Source of the DNA: Chryseobacterium gleum
Lineage (GTDB): Bacteria > Bacteroidota > Bacteroidia > Flavobacteriales_D > Sanyastnellaceae
Assembly (NCBI GenBank): GCA_945874695.1
Contig: CAMCHP010000015.1
Coordinates: 1 to 50,029 of the forward strand
Length of the DNA: 50,029 nt
Reading direction: 5' to 3'
Shown: one piece after another, positions 25,805-35,331 of the stretch
How the letters are laid out: each line of letters starts with the position of its first letter
How positions within the stretch are numbered: position 1 is the first letter of the stretch
Position numbers and translations under genes: made by a program
Notes under the pieces: model-generated
Databases searched by the model: none
What the model saw: the letters and a program-made list of their open reading frames with translations, nothing else
What the model was told of the DNA's origin: nothing

Positions 25805-27328
25805 ATGAGTCTCCGACAAAAATTCATTCATTCTTTCGGCTGGCAAGCATTGAATGTGTTCAGCCAAGTTGTGCTGCAACTGATCTTTATTTTTGTATTG
25901 GCCAGACTTATCACCGAAGAAGCGTTCGGTGTTATGGCGATTGCCCTCGTCGTTGTTGGGTTTATTGAAATCTTTTCGCAAATCGGAATCGGTCCAGCGC
26001 TCATTCAACGCAAGCAGCTCACCCCCGAACACCTCAATGGCGCATTCTTCATTAGCCTGTTACTCGGTATACTTTTTACGGGAGGGCTCTATGTCGCAGC
26101 GCCTTGGGTTGCTTCGTACTATGACCACGAACCTTTGATCGATGTACTGCGATGGATTGGTCTAAGCTTTCTCATTTCAGCCCTTGCCATCGTTCCACGC
26201 AGCCTCATCATTAAAGAACTGGCTTTTAAGAAGCTCTTCATCATCAGTGCAATCGCGATGGGCATTGGCAACTTAGGTGTTGGCGTAACCTTGGCCATGT
26301 TGGGCTACGATTTATGGGCGTATGTTTTCGCTTTGCTCAGTCAAAACGTTATCATGACGATCGGATATTGGTTGGCACATCGAACCAAAATATCATTTCA
26401 AATGGATGCCACTTCAATGCGTGATATGATTCGCTATGGTGGTGGAAGTACTTTGTTCAATGTTTTCAACTACGCGGCGACTAAAATAGATACCCTTATT
26501 GTTGGTAAGTTCGGTGCTGATACCGCTGCAGTTGACGACGCCATGCGCTGGAGAAATACAGGCTTGTACGATCGTTCTGTCTACATCATGGGATTGCCCA
26601 TTACCGTGCTAGGCAAGCTTTCTGACAGCGTCATGTTCAGCGGATTATCGATGTTGCAAGATGATCAGAAACGGCTGCGGCGCGCCTTGTTAAGCGCAAT
26701 TTATCACATTGGCTTATTGGTCATTCCGGGTTCGGCCTTTATGGTGATTTGGGCCGACGAAATCACCGTGCTCTTCTTGAGCGAAAAGTATGTTGAAGCC
26801 GTGCCCATTGTCCAAATTCTCTTTGTTTCAGTCGCTTTTCGATCGATTATCAAGGTAGGCGATAGTGTGGTGCGAGCGCTCGATCGCGTTTACACAGCAA
26901 GCCTTATTAAGCTGCTTTTTCTAGCAATGGTAGGGGCAGGGACTTATTTCGGCCTAACGGCCGGATTGGAGGGTGTCGCTTGGTCAATTGTCGTGGCAGT
27001 CCTCGTTCAATTTGTTTTGATGATGCGCTTGAGTCTGTCGCTGGTTGGATTGAGTTTTGCACGGATGATTCGCAAGTTGATTCCAGCTGTTATTGTTGCG
27101 ATTGTGGTAGTTTTTGCCTCACTTATTGCGCGTTGGATGCTCACTGGTTTTGAAGAACTGCGCCTCCTACGCATTGTGAGCGCTGTAATCATCAATGGAG
27201 GCATGTTATTTGTTGTGGCATGGTTTATGCCCTTGTTCTTTCGTCAAGGCGAAGACAATGTGTTGCAAACCATAGCGCGAAAGCTACCGGTTGAAGCCTT
27301 ACGTCGACGTTGGGACAGCAATGTGTAA
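25805..27328 (+). CDS. Polysaccharide/lipid-linked oligosaccharide flippase (Wzx, MOP superfamily)
   Basis: Integral inner membrane protein, 507 residues, with about 12-14 hydrophobic segments spaced over the whole length (first at about 13-38). It starts 'SLRQKFIHSFGWQALNVFSQVVLQLIFIFVLARLI' in pieces, the usual N-terminus of WzxC-like exporters ('AFGVMAIALVVVGF'). Conserved 'GIGPALIQRKQLTPEHLNGAFF' and 'RYGGGSTLFNVFNYAATKIDTLIVG' also fit. It moves lipid-linked glycan to the periplasmic face. No glycosyltransferases are adjacent, so the glycan is unknown. A palindrome copy at 26947 encodes F-G-L-T-A-G in a membrane segment. Confidence 0.9.
   Translation: MSLRQKFIHSFGWQALNVFSQVVLQLIFIFVLARLITEEAFGVMAIALVVVGFIEIFSQIGIGPALIQRKQLTPEHLNGAFFISLLLGILFTGGLYVAAPWVASYYDHEPLIDVLRWIGLSFLISALAIVPRSLIIKELAFKKLFIISAIAMGIGNLGVGVTLAMLGYDLWAYVFALLSQNVIMTIGYWLAHRTKISFQMDATSMRDMIRYGGGSTLFNVFNYAATKIDTLIVGKFGADTAAVDDAMRWRNTGLYDRSVYIMGLPITVLGKLSDSVMFSGLSMLQDDQKRLRRALLSAIYHIGLLVIPGSAFMVIWADEITVLFLSEKYVEAVPIVQILFVSVAFRSIIKVGDSVVRALDRVYTASLIKLLFLAMVGAGTYFGLTAGLEGVAWSIVVAVLVQFVLMMRLSLSLVGLSFARMIRKLIPAVIVAIVVVFASLIARWMLTGFEELRLLRIVSAVIINGGMLFVVAWFMPLFFRQGEDNVLQTIARKLPVEALRRRWDSNV
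26947..26966 (+). repeat. Dispersed palindrome copy
   Basis: TTTCGGCC, loop TAAC, GGCCGGAT, identical over 20 bases to the copy at 21008. It lies inside the flippase gene in sense orientation but a different reading frame from the malP copy. Confidence 0.8.
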
Positions 27329-27333
27329 CTTTG
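27326..27333 (+). promoter_or_regulatory. -7 box before the DUF4476 gene
   Basis: TAACTTTG, 16 bases before ATG 27350 and overlapping the flippase stop codon by its first bases. No convincing -33 box at the right distance. Confidence 0.4.
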
Positions 27334-27349
27334 TTCGCGCAGTTTGCCA

Positions 27350-28105
27350 ATGAAAATCATTCTTCGAATTCTTTTCGTGTGTGTCGCTCTTTCAACTGGA
27401 AGAGCTGATTCATGTGCGCAATCAACTTCGTCGATTCCTGAGATAGAACTCAGTGTGCCCGACAGCATTATTTACTCAGTTTTTTTAGATAGTCAGGCAA
27501 AAATTGAAATGGTGAATGGGATACAATCCTTTGTCCCCCAGCGGATAGGTAACCGTTTGGTTGATGTGATCCTGCATCTCGATCCGATGGTGCATTTGCG
27601 CACAACAATCAAAGTTGATTCAACGCAGATCACCAAACTTCGAATTGCACCTGAAGCCGGAAGTTTTACGCTCATTAAAGAAGGGAATTCGACAACGGCA
27701 ATCGACTACACGAAGCCGAACTCCGAAGCTTTTGCCGAGGCTGCTCTCGAGGTTGAGGTCAACGTAGCCAGTGCGCTGCGATGCGCTCCGCCTGCGGCGC
27801 CTGAGGTGTTGCAAGCTTGGCTCGATGAATTGACAACCCTCGACTTTGAACGCGAAAAACTGAAATCACTGCATGCGATATTTGATTCTTCATGCCTTAC
27901 CGTGCAGCAAATTGAAGCTTTGATTACAAGCATCGAAGATGAGCAGCGTCGGTTCGGATTGCTCCAGCAAGCCTACCCAAATTGTTTCAACCAGCACGCT
28001 TTCGATAACCTACGTAACCTCCTTTACCTTGAACGCAATCAAGTCGCATTCAAAGAATGGCTGCAAAACGAACGTTCGTTACAAGCGGTCGGCGCGGGCG
28101 AGTAA
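27350..28105 (+). CDS. Exported DUF4476-domain protein
   Basis: Exported protein of 251 residues. Signal peptide at 1-24 ([17 protein letters not shown]...CAQ). The middle is beta-rich. The C-terminal about 80 residues ('[37 protein letters not shown]', shown here as one helical block with Phe-Asp-x-x-Leu-x-x-x-Gln spacing) match the DUF4476 helical repeat seen in many Bacteroidota proteins; its function is unknown. ATG 27350 is used rather than TTG 27344. Its 3' end overlaps the convergent aroC gene by 27 bases. Confidence 0.7.
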   Translation: MKIILRILFVCVALSTGRADSCAQSTSSIPEIELSVPDSIIYSVFLDSQAKIEMVNGIQSFVPQRIGNRLVDVILHLDPMVHLRTTIKVDSTQITKLRIAPEAGSFTLIKEGNSTTAIDYTKPNSEAFAEAALEVEVNVASALRCAPPAAPEVLQAWLDELTTLDFEREKLKSLHAIFDSSCLTVQQIEALITSIEDEQRRFGLLQQAYPNCFNQHAFDNLRNLLYLERNQVAFKEWLQNERSLQAVGAGE

Positions 28106-29161
28106 TGCGTGATCTGCCAATACCAAAGCGGCCATGGCCTCAACTATAGGAACTGCTCGCGGCAAAACACAGGGGTCGTGCCTTCCTTTTCCTTCTAAAA
28201 CGACGGCGTTGCCTGCCTGATCAATCGTTTGTTGAGCTTTCATGATGGTGGCAACCGGTTTGAAGGCCACCGAAAAACTGATGTCTGATCCATTCGAAAT
28301 CCCTCCTTGGATACCGCCACTGCGATTGGTCAGCGTGCGCACGCGACCTTCCTCGAACACAAAACCATCATTTTCTTCCGACCCGTAGTGGTAGGTTCCT
28401 GCGATGCCGCTTCCATACTCAAAGCCTTTAACGGCATTGATGCCCAGCATTGCAGCACCCAAATCGGCATGCAGTTTGTTAAATACAGGTTGACCCCATC
28501 CTGCAGGCACACCTCGAACGATACAACGTATAGCCCCACCTACAGTGTCGCCTTTCTTCCGCACTTCGTCGATCAGTGCTTCCATCTTTTGCGCGGTCTC
28601 AGGGTGTGGACAGCGAACCAGCGACGCCTCGATCTCGCGGGTGCCATACATCCGACCGTTTAGGTCGAAACCTAAAGCCACCGTATGAATACGCTCGACA
28701 TAGGTACTGAACGACAAACCTAAATGCGTGAGGAACTGCTGTGCAATTGCGCCTCCCACCACACGGCAAGCCGTTTCACGCGCTGATGAACGTCCACCAC
28801 CGCGGTGGTCGCGCGCTCCGTATTTTGCATCGTAGGTATAGTCGGCATGGGAGGGCCGATAGGCTGCTTGAATTTGATCGTAGTCAGCGCTGCGTGCATC
28901 GGTATTTGGAATAATGAATCCGATGGGCGTGCCCGTTGTTTTTCCTTCGAAAACACCACTGAGCAATTGCACGGTATCGCTTTCTTTTCGTTGGGTCGTT
29001 AATCGACTTTGCCCAGGTTTGCGGCGATCAAGAGCAGCTTGAATGTGATCGAGGTTGAGCGCTACTCCAGCCGGACATCCATCGAGTACACCTCCAATGG
29101 CATTTCCATGCGATTCTCCAAAAGTGGTCAAACGAAAACGTGATCCGAAGGTATTGCTCAT
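28079..29161 (-). CDS. aroC: Chorismate synthase
   Basis: Last enzyme of the shikimate pathway: EPSP to chorismate, using reduced FMN. It has 360 residues. Signatures: '[20 protein letters not shown]' at the start (His in GESHG), '[21 protein letters not shown]' split around 115-135, '[14 protein letters not shown]' and '[18 protein letters not shown]' near the end. Residues 164-170 (F-D-L-N-G-R-M) are encoded by a dispersed palindrome copy in a variable loop region. It overlaps the DUF4476 gene tail to tail. No other aro gene is nearby. Confidence 0.97.
   Translation of the reverse strand: MSNTFGSRFRLTTFGESHGNAIGGVLDGCPAGVALNLDHIQAALDRRKPGQSRLTTQRKESDTVQLLSGVFEGKTTGTPIGFIIPNTDARSADYDQIQAAYRPSHADYTYDAKYGARDHRGGGRSSARETACRVVGGAIAQQFLTHLGLSFSTYVERIHTVALGFDLNGRMYGTREIEASLVRCPHPETAQKMEALIDEVRKKGDTVGGAIRCIVRGVPAGWGQPVFNKLHADLGAAMLGINAVKGFEYGSGIAGTYHYGSEENDGFVFEEGRVRTLTNRSGGIQGGISNGSDISFSVAFKPVATIMKAQQTIDQAGNAVVLEGKGRHDPCVLPRAVPIVEAMAALVLADHALLARADRL
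28649..28670 (-). repeat. Dispersed palindrome copy in aroC
   Basis: CATCCGACC, loop GTTTA, GGTCGAAA; identical over 22 bases to 11049-11070 and in the same frame, encoding F-D-L-N-G-R-M. Confidence 0.85.
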
Positions 29162-29223
29162 GCGCGGCTCAATTTATTTGCGAAGTTAACACGAAGCGTG
29201 TGAAGCATGTTCAGGTTCAACTT

Positions 29224-29970
29224 TTAGAAGCTGTAATGAAAATAAAGTTCGATGCCCCGCAATCGAAAATTGATTGTTGTAGGCGGGGCTTCAATACGCG
29301 CTGATGGGGCCGAATAGCGCTCATTCAGCGGCCATTGCATCACGACTTCAGGCATCCACTGCAAGGTTAAATACACATGATCTTTTAAGCCGAGTCGCTG
29401 CGCAATGGAGAAGTCAAGTCCGGCAATGCCATACGTGATTTCTTGAGAAACGCGCGTAGAAACAACGAAAGGAGACGGCACCCATGTAGCTATTTCGGGA
29501 TCTAAATACCACGGTGTGAGTATATTTAAATCGTTTCGCACAGCGATGCCGCCAAAAACATCGAAGCCATAAATCATTGAAAACCGCTCGCCAGGCTTGA
29601 AAAATTCAAAACCTAATCGCAAGTCGATGTTGTAATGATGGCGGTCACGCACGTCGTACACAACCGTTGTATCGGTGAATTGCGCCGGAAAGGCATCGCG
29701 CTGGGCATCATATTGTTCAATATTCTCAAAATTGGCAAGCACCCGAAACTTGCGGTTGGGCTTTGTTTGGCGTTTGTAATACAAGCCGAAGCGCGGAATC
29801 ACGGGGTAACCGTTGAACAAGACTACGGCCGCAGGAGTGAGGTTGACACCCAATGTGTTGCGTTCAGTGGGCATGGGGTAACTTGCAGGCTCGTAATCAT
29901 ACTGGCTGTAGGCATTACATACACCCAAAAATGAAGCAATAAAGGCGAAGTATAAGGGCCACCGATTCAT
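29224..29970 (-). CDS. Exported beta-barrel-like protein, unknown
   Basis: Predicted outer membrane protein of 248 residues with a signal peptide (1-22, ending NAYSQ). The mature part alternates short hydrophobic strands with polar turns ('RFGLYYKRQTKPNRKFRVLANFENI', 'YNIDLRLGFEFFKPGERFSMIYGFDVFGGIAVRND' in pieces, 'HVYLTLQWMPEVVMQW') and ends in 'IELYFHYSF', with the terminal Phe typical of BAM-inserted barrels. Likely 8-10 strands; role unknown. It is 62 bases upstream of aroC on the same strand and divergent from hutI. Confidence 0.6.
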   Translation of the reverse strand: MNRWPLYFAFIASFLGVCNAYSQYDYEPASYPMPTERNTLGVNLTPAAVVLFNGYPVIPRFGLYYKRQTKPNRKFRVLANFENIEQYDAQRDAFPAQFTDTTVVYDVRDRHHYNIDLRLGFEFFKPGERFSMIYGFDVFGGIAVRNDLNILTPWYLDPEIATWVPSPFVVSTRVSQEITYGIAGLDFSIAQRLGLKDHVYLTLQWMPEVVMQWPLNERYSAPSARIEAPPTTINFRLRGIELYFHYSF

Positions 29971-29994
29971 GTGGGGAAGGTAATCAATTGGTTG

Positions 29995-30002
29995 TACTTT
30001 TG
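29995..30002 (+). promoter_or_regulatory. Candidate -7 box of hutI
   Basis: TACTTTTG fits TAnnTTTG in the 103-base gap between the divergent genes. No clear -33 box. It favours a hutI start downstream of about 30010. Confidence 0.35.
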
Positions 30003-30073
30003 GGCCACATTTGGCTTACCATCTTGGTTCGATGCAGCAGCCAAGTGGTTCTGAAGCACCCAAAATGGAGCCC

Positions 30074-31327
30074 ATGAAAAAAGTACTCATTAAAGATATT
30101 CGTTTCCTCATTGGCGTTTCTGACGATCCACCGGCAGTTTTGCGCGGCAAAGAAATGGCGCATTTGCCTGTTTTGGAAAATGCTTGGCTCGCCATTGAAG
30201 ATGGCCGCATTGCTGATTACGGATCCATGGAGAATTGGCCGGGAATAAGCGATTGGCGCGATCTCCAAGTCATCGATGCCGACGGTGGATCTGTAATGCC
30301 GGGTTTTGTAGACTCGCATACGCATATGGTACATGCAGGCACGCGGGAATCTGAATTTGTTGACCGCATTCGCGGATTGAGTTATGCCGACATTGCCGCG
30401 CGGGGAGGAGGGATATTAAATTCAGCAAGCAAACTGGCGAATGCCAACGAAGACGATCTGTTTGAAGAATCTTTAGCCCGAGTAAAGCAAGCCATGCTCA
30501 TGGGGACATTAGCCTTCGAAATCAAGAGCGGGTATGGCTTGAGCCTTGAAGCTGAACTCAAAATGTTGCGGGTAATTCAACGCATTAAACACGCTGTTGA
30601 TGTGCCCGTTAAAGCCACTTTCTTGGGGGCACACGCTGTACCACAGGCGTTCAAAGGTGATACCAAAGGCTACGTAAATGAGGTGATTCAACGCATTTTG
30701 CCTCGCGTAGCCGAAGAGCAATTGGCTGATTATATTGATGTGTTCTGCGAATCGGGCTATTTTGATGTAGACGATACCGTGAACATAATTACTGCCGGGG
30801 CAAAATTTGGGTTACGTGCCAAAGTGCACGTGAATCAGTTTCATGCCATCGGTGGTGTAGCTGCAGCTGTATCGGCCGGGGCCTTATCGGTTGATCACCT
30901 CGAAGTACTTACTAAAGATGATGTTTTCGCCCTATCGGGCGGAGGTACGATTCCCGTGGCATTGCCCGGGTGTTCGCTGTTTTTGGGCATTCCGTACACG
31001 CCAGCGCGTACCCTGATGGATGCAGGATTGCCACTCGCTTTAGCAAGCGACTATAACCCCGGCTCAGCGCCGAGTGCAAACATGCATCTGGTTGTGGCTT
31101 TGGCATGCAGTCAAATGCGAATGTTACCCGCAGAAGCAATCAATGCGGCTACACTCAATGCCGCCGCCGCAATGGAATTGGAAGGTGAGGTAGGCGCAAT
31201 ATCACCTGGCATGCGCGCAAACTTGATCTTGACCGAACCCATTCCATCTCCAGACTTTATCCCGTACGCCTTTGGTGCCCGTTTGGTAAAGCAAGTGTTT
31301 GTCAACGGCAGCATTTTCAACGGTTAA
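30074..31327 (+). CDS. hutI: Imidazolonepropionase
   Basis: Histidine degradation: hydrolyses imidazolone-5-propionate to N-formimidoyl-glutamate. It has 417 residues from ATG 30074 (MKKVLIKDIR); upstream candidates at 30032 and 30065 add residues without family similarity. Amidohydrolase metal and substrate motifs: 'VDSHTHMVHAG' (near 80), 'FEIKSGYGLSLEAELKML', 'HVNQFH' (near 251), 'DHLE' (near 274), 'ASDYNPGS' (near 325). No hutH, hutU or formiminoglutamase gene is in the window, so it stands alone here. A palindrome copy at 30925 encodes F-A-L-S-G-G. Confidence 0.95.
   Translation: MKKVLIKDIRFLIGVSDDPPAVLRGKEMAHLPVLENAWLAIEDGRIADYGSMENWPGISDWRDLQVIDADGGSVMPGFVDSHTHMVHAGTRESEFVDRIRGLSYADIAARGGGILNSASKLANANEDDLFEESLARVKQAMLMGTLAFEIKSGYGLSLEAELKMLRVIQRIKHAVDVPVKATFLGAHAVPQAFKGDTKGYVNEVIQRILPRVAEEQLADYIDVFCESGYFDVDDTVNIITAGAKFGLRAKVHVNQFHAIGGVAAAVSAGALSVDHLEVLTKDDVFALSGGGTIPVALPGCSLFLGIPYTPARTLMDAGLPLALASDYNPGSAPSANMHLVVALACSQMRMLPAEAINAATLNAAAAMELEGEVGAISPGMRANLILTEPIPSPDFIPYAFGARLVKQVFVNGSIFNG
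30925..30945 (+). repeat. Dispersed palindrome copy
   Basis: TTTCGCCC, loop TATC, GGGCGGAGG: G-C stem pair changed to C-G together on both arms; one flank change (GGAGG for GGATG). Within hutI, sense. Confidence 0.7.
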
Positions 31328-31445
31328 TGTTGATATCTTAATGTGATTCAGGATGTTATTAAAGTTGGGTTTAAATTGAAAAAACTATTTTCGTCGCGCT
31401 CCGTATGATTCGGACACAAAGATTCGTTAAAGTAACCCAACCAGA

Positions 31446-33791
31446 ATGACAAAACTCTACGCTCTGATTGCAGCGGTACTGTTGCTTTCCAGCGCATTGC
31501 AAGCGCAAATTAATTGTGGTGGACAACCACTTTCACACGTTTACAACCTAAGTTCAACTGAAGTTGAATTTGCTGTGATGCCGGCATTTGATTTGGCACT
31601 TATAGCAACCGAAGACACAGAAGATGAAAAGATGGGCAATTACCCCAAAATCGGCCGTGTTTTGCCGGTGGGTATAGCGCTAAACGAATCACAGGGCTGG
31701 CACGAACTGTCTGATGGAGGCCGCATTTGGCGTCAAGGCATCTTTTCAGCGGGTGCCATTGCGTTGTCTTTTCAATTTGAAGACTTTGCCATACCAGCGG
31801 GTGCTAAATTGTATATCTATTCAAAAGACGGTCAGCATCAATTAGGGGGCTACACCAGCCGAAATAACCATCCATCAGGTGTTTTCAGTACGCAGCTGAT
31901 TCCGAGCAACGAAGTGATTGTCGAGTACTATGAGCCAGCCGCTGTGCGCAGCCAAGGCCACTTCACAATTGCTGGTGTTTTGCATGCTTACCGCATGGTT
32001 GCTGAGGCCGAGAACATCGATTCAGATCGCGATTTCGGTGATTCAGAAGCATGTCAGGTGAATGTGAATTGCACTGAGGGAAATAACTGGCAAGATGAGA
32101 AGCGGGGTGTGGTGCGCATCTTAGTTTTTGAAGGTCAGTTCGCAGGTTGGTGCTCTGGATCGCTGGTGAACAATACGTCACTCGATTGCTCACCTTACAT
32201 CCTCACCGCGTTACACTGTGGAGAGAATGCATCCACTTCGAACATGAACCAATGGGTGTTTTATTTCAATTATGAAGCTTCGGGTTGCAATTCGCCCAAT
32301 AACGAATCACAAATCCCGAACAATACACTCACAGGATGTGCGCGCATTGCAGATAGCGACGATGGTGGCGGAAACAATGGTTCAGACTTTTTGCTCGTGT
32401 TGTTGAACAATAACGTGCCGTCAAACTTCAACGCGTATTACAACGGATGGCGATCAAACAATGTCACCAGTGCTTCGGGTGTGAGCATTCACCATCCTTC
32501 AGGTGACATTAAAAAAATATCAACCTACACTTCAAACCTCGTTTCAAGTTCATGGGGATCAGCCAACGGTTCACATTGGACCGTTACTTGGACAGGAACC
32601 GCTAACGGCCATGGGGTAACTGAAGGAGGTTCGTCAGGGTCGCCAATTTTCGATAACCAAGGTCGCATCATCGGAACGTTGACAGGGGGGAGCTCGTTTT
32701 GCAACTTCCCCAACAGCCCTGATCTTTATGGGAAAATGTCGTATCACTGGAGCTCAAACCCGGGCGATGATTTGCGCGATTTTCTTGATCCTGGGAATTC
32801 CGGTTTAACAACGCTCGATGGCACCTATGCTCCTTGTGGTGGAGATGATTGTACGGCTGAAATTCCATACCCACTGACTGATCCGTGTGTTATCGCAGTG
32901 ATTGTTGAAAATGAATTTTGTTGCAACGGTGCTTGGGATAACCAATGCCAAGAACTGTATGACATCTGCATCGATGAAAACGGCACAACAGATTGTGAAG
33001 CGGTGATTCCTTATCCATTCAATGATCCCTGCGTGCAGGCTGTGATCGCTGAGGATGATTACTGTTGCAACACTGAATGGGATGATATTTGCCAAGAAGC
33101 TTACGATGCATGCAACGGTGGTGGCGGTGGAAACAACTGCAATGCAGGCCAAGTAAATGCCCCTCTTTCCGTAGCGATTTGTCCTACGGCGACTACAACA
33201 TTTAATGCCTCAGGTGCGCAACTTCCCGCGGGCGCTGGTTACGGTATTCAATTTGCGCCTAACGGCGGAGGCGGTGGCAATGGCGTTGGTTTTGTGTTAA
33301 CTGGAGTCACGTTACCTCTAACAATTGATGCTGCCTTAGGTGGGGTTTTAGCAGCAAACGGCTTACCTAACCTAACGGGCCAATGGGTATTAACGGGCTT
33401 GGTTTATACCAATGCCGACGATCTCGAGAATTCGGTTTGCAGTGTAACACAAAACACCAAATCGGTCAATTTCCTTCCCCAGAACCACCCCGACTGCAGC
33501 GGAACAGGTATCGAATCAAACAACCAAGCGGAATTGATTTGGACGATGTACCCTAACCCGGCAAATAATCGCTTAACCTTTGCGTGTTCAAATCCTACAT
33601 TGATCAATGTACCTGTTGAAATCTCAATTGTTTCGGCGCTTGGCAGTTTGGTTTACACCGAAACGGCGCAAACGATTGGAAACCAGAATTACACAATTGA
33701 CATCAGCCACCTCGCAACGGGCATGTACATCGTTCGCTTAAACGTTGGGGATCAAAGCACAACACAAAAACTGATTGTCGAAAAGCACTGA
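31446..33791 (+). CDS. Secreted trypsin-like serine protease with type IX sorting domain
   Basis: Extracellular endopeptidase of 781 residues with a signal peptide (1-20). A prodomain-like beta region (about 25-190) is followed by a chymotrypsin-fold domain with His in 'LTALHCGE' (near 255), Asp in 'GSDFLLVLL' (near 313) and Ser in 'GGSSGSPIF' (near 394), close to lysyl endopeptidase types. Two adjacent 40-residue Cys-rich modules follow (about 466-508 and 516-556: 'IPYPxxDPCVxAVI...CCN...WDxxCQExYDxC'). Gly-rich linkers lead to a T9SS type A domain ('MYPNPANNRLTF' ... 'LATGMYIVRLNVGDQSTTQKLIV'). Probably a surface or secreted protein-degrading enzyme. A strong hairpin follows its stop. Confidence 0.88.
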   Translation: MTKLYALIAAVLLLSSALQAQINCGGQPLSHVYNLSSTEVEFAVMPAFDLALIATEDTEDEKMGNYPKIGRVLPVGIALNESQGWHELSDGGRIWRQGIFSAGAIALSFQFEDFAIPAGAKLYIYSKDGQHQLGGYTSRNNHPSGVFSTQLIPSNEVIVEYYEPAAVRSQGHFTIAGVLHAYRMVAEAENIDSDRDFGDSEACQVNVNCTEGNNWQDEKRGVVRILVFEGQFAGWCSGSLVNNTSLDCSPYILTALHCGENASTSNMNQWVFYFNYEASGCNSPNNESQIPNNTLTGCARIADSDDGGGNNGSDFLLVLLNNNVPSNFNAYYNGWRSNNVTSASGVSIHHPSGDIKKISTYTSNLVSSSWGSANGSHWTVTWTGTANGHGVTEGGSSGSPIFDNQGRIIGTLTGGSSFCNFPNSPDLYGKMSYHWSSNPGDDLRDFLDPGNSGLTTLDGTYAPCGGDDCTAEIPYPLTDPCVIAVIVENEFCCNGAWDNQCQELYDICIDENGTTDCEAVIPYPFNDPCVQAVIAEDDYCCNTEWDDICQEAYDACNGGGGGNNCNAGQVNAPLSVAICPTATTTFNASGAQLPAGAGYGIQFAPNGGGGGNGVGFVLTGVTLPLTIDAALGGVLAANGLPNLTGQWVLTGLVYTNADDLENSVCSVTQNTKSVNFLPQNHPDCSGTGIESNNQAELIWTMYPNPANNRLTFACSNPTLINVPVEISIVSALGSLVYTETAQTIGNQNYTIDISHLATGMYIVRLNVGDQSTTQKLIVEKH
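33252..33271 (+). repeat. Dispersed palindrome, degenerate copy
   Basis: TTTGCGCC, loop TAAC, GGCGGAGG. Shorter stem and one extra base in the left flank. Within the protease gene, coding F-A-P-N-G-G. Could be chance in a Gly-rich stretch. Confidence 0.35.
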
Positions 33792-33821
33792 TTTCGCCTC
33801 GGTTTTTGTATTGATATCATT

Positions 33822-33863
33822 GAAGATAGGACATTCAGCCACAAGGCAGAATGTCCTATCTTC
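33822..33863 (+). terminator. Very strong hairpin after the protease gene
   Basis: Perfect 15-bp inverted repeat (33822-33836 GAAGATAGGACATTC with 33849-33863), then an A/A mismatch and an inner GCC/GGC stem with an ACAA loop. It is followed by GTTTTAT and lies 30 bases after the protease stop and 22 before rmuC. Best read as a terminator, but the tail is weak in T, so a 3'-end stabiliser or processing site is possible. Confidence 0.6.
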
Positions 33864-33885
33864 GTTTTATCAAGGAATTTAAATC

Positions 33886-35304
33886 ATGGACGTTTTCCTA
33901 CTAATCATTGGACTTGCCGCGGGGGCTGCATTGGGTTATTTTATTGCCAGTTTGAAATTGAAGAGCAACTCGGTTTCTAGAGACATAGTTGCGCAAAAAG
34001 AGCTTGAAATTCAAGCTGTTCGGAGTGAGTTTGCAACTGCAATGGCAGGTATTGAGTCTGAAAAACAACAAAAAGAGTTTTTTCAGAAGGCGGTAAATGA
34101 GCTGAAAGCAGAACTTAAACTAACAGCCGATGCACTTTCAAAATCAAGCCAAGAAGCGGCCCATGCGCGAGCGCAAAATGAAGCCTTAGTAGTTCGTCTT
34201 GAAACACAAAAAGATGACCTCGAATCCATGAGCAAGAAGTTCAATATGGAGTTCGAAAACATCGCTTCTAAAATCCTTGAAGAGAAGTCTGTGAAATTCT
34301 CAGCCCAGAACAAAGATCAACTTGAACTCATTTTGAAACCGCTCGGCGATAACATTTCGAGCTTTCGAAAAAAGGTAGAAGAAGTTTACGATGCAGAGTC
34401 GAAAGAGCGATTTTCGCTCGGCAAAGAGGTTGAGAAGCTGGTTGTGTTGAACAACCAAATCAGCGAGGAGGCCAAGAATCTTACCAATGCGCTCAAAGGC
34501 AATTCAAAGACCCAAGGCGATTGGGGACAGATGATCTTGGAAAATATTTTGGAGCAGTCGGGCTTGGTGAAAGGCCGAGAATATTTCCCTCAAGAGTTTT
34601 TGCGCGATGAGGATGGAAATCCCCACAAGAATGAGGATGGAAAGAAAATGCAACCCGATGTCATTGTCGCTTACCCTGACAACCGCAAAGTAATCATCGA
34701 CTCGAAGGTTTCATTAACCGCATACACCCGTTTTGCATCTTCCGACGACCCTACCGAGCAAAAAGTGGCTGTTGAAGAGCACTTGCGGTCGATGCGCACA
34801 CACATCGATCAACTGAGTGCCAAGAATTACCAAGATTTCGCTGCGAGCCTCGATTTTGTGATGATGTTTGTTCCTAATGAACCTGCGTACATTGTTGCTT
34901 TGCAGCATGATCAAAACTTATGGAACTACGCCTACACCAAGCGTATTTTGTTCATCAGCCCGACAAACCTCATCGCGGCGCTCAAATTAATTGTCGATCT
35001 ATGGAAACGCGAGTACCAAAGCCAAAATGCACTCGCAATTGCTGAACGGGGTGCTGCCCTTTATGATAAGTTCGTCGGTTTTGTCGAAAACCTTGAAAAG
35101 ATAGGCGAGCACCTCGACCGATCACGCAAGAGCTACGATGAGGCCTTTAAACAATTGAAAGACGGAAGAGGCAATCTCATCGGACAGGCTGAAGCATTGC
35201 GCAAACTCGGCGTAAAATCAAAGAAGGTGCTGCCTAATTCGTTACGCAACGATGCAGAAACGGATGGCTTGGAAAAAGACACAGATTCATCGGCCGATGA
35301 ATGA
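33886..35304 (+). CDS. rmuC: DNA recombination protein RmuC
   Basis: Membrane-anchored nuclease-fold protein that limits inversions at short inverted repeats in E. coli. It has 472 residues: an N-terminal membrane helix (DVFLLIIGLAAGAALGYFIA), a coiled coil (about 35-135), then the RmuC domain (about 165-430) with 'GNSKTQGDWGQMILENILEQSGL', 'QPDVIVAYPDNRKVIIDSKVSLTAY' and 'FVMMFVPNEPAYIVAL', ending in a charged tail. It is interesting that a protein tied to inverted-repeat recombination lies in a genome rich in short palindromes, though no link is shown. Confidence 0.94.
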   Translation: MDVFLLIIGLAAGAALGYFIASLKLKSNSVSRDIVAQKELEIQAVRSEFATAMAGIESEKQQKEFFQKAVNELKAELKLTADALSKSSQEAAHARAQNEALVVRLETQKDDLESMSKKFNMEFENIASKILEEKSVKFSAQNKDQLELILKPLGDNISSFRKKVEEVYDAESKERFSLGKEVEKLVVLNNQISEEAKNLTNALKGNSKTQGDWGQMILENILEQSGLVKGREYFPQEFLRDEDGNPHKNEDGKKMQPDVIVAYPDNRKVIIDSKVSLTAYTRFASSDDPTEQKVAVEEHLRSMRTHIDQLSAKNYQDFAASLDFVMMFVPNEPAYIVALQHDQNLWNYAYTKRILFISPTNLIAALKLIVDLWKREYQSQNALAIAERGAALYDKFVGFVENLEKIGEHLDRSRKSYDEAFKQLKDGRGNLIGQAEALRKLGVKSKKVLPNSLRNDAETDGLEKDTDSSADE

Positions 35305-35320
35305 TTTTTAGCCAATTTCG

Positions 35321-35328
35321 TATCTTTG
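35321..35328 (+). promoter_or_regulatory. -7 box directly before the beta-helix gene
   Basis: TATCTTTG ends three bases before GTG 35332. It overlaps the upstream TTG, which therefore cannot be the start. A very short or absent leader is implied. Confidence 0.5.
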
Positions 35329-35331
35329 ATT

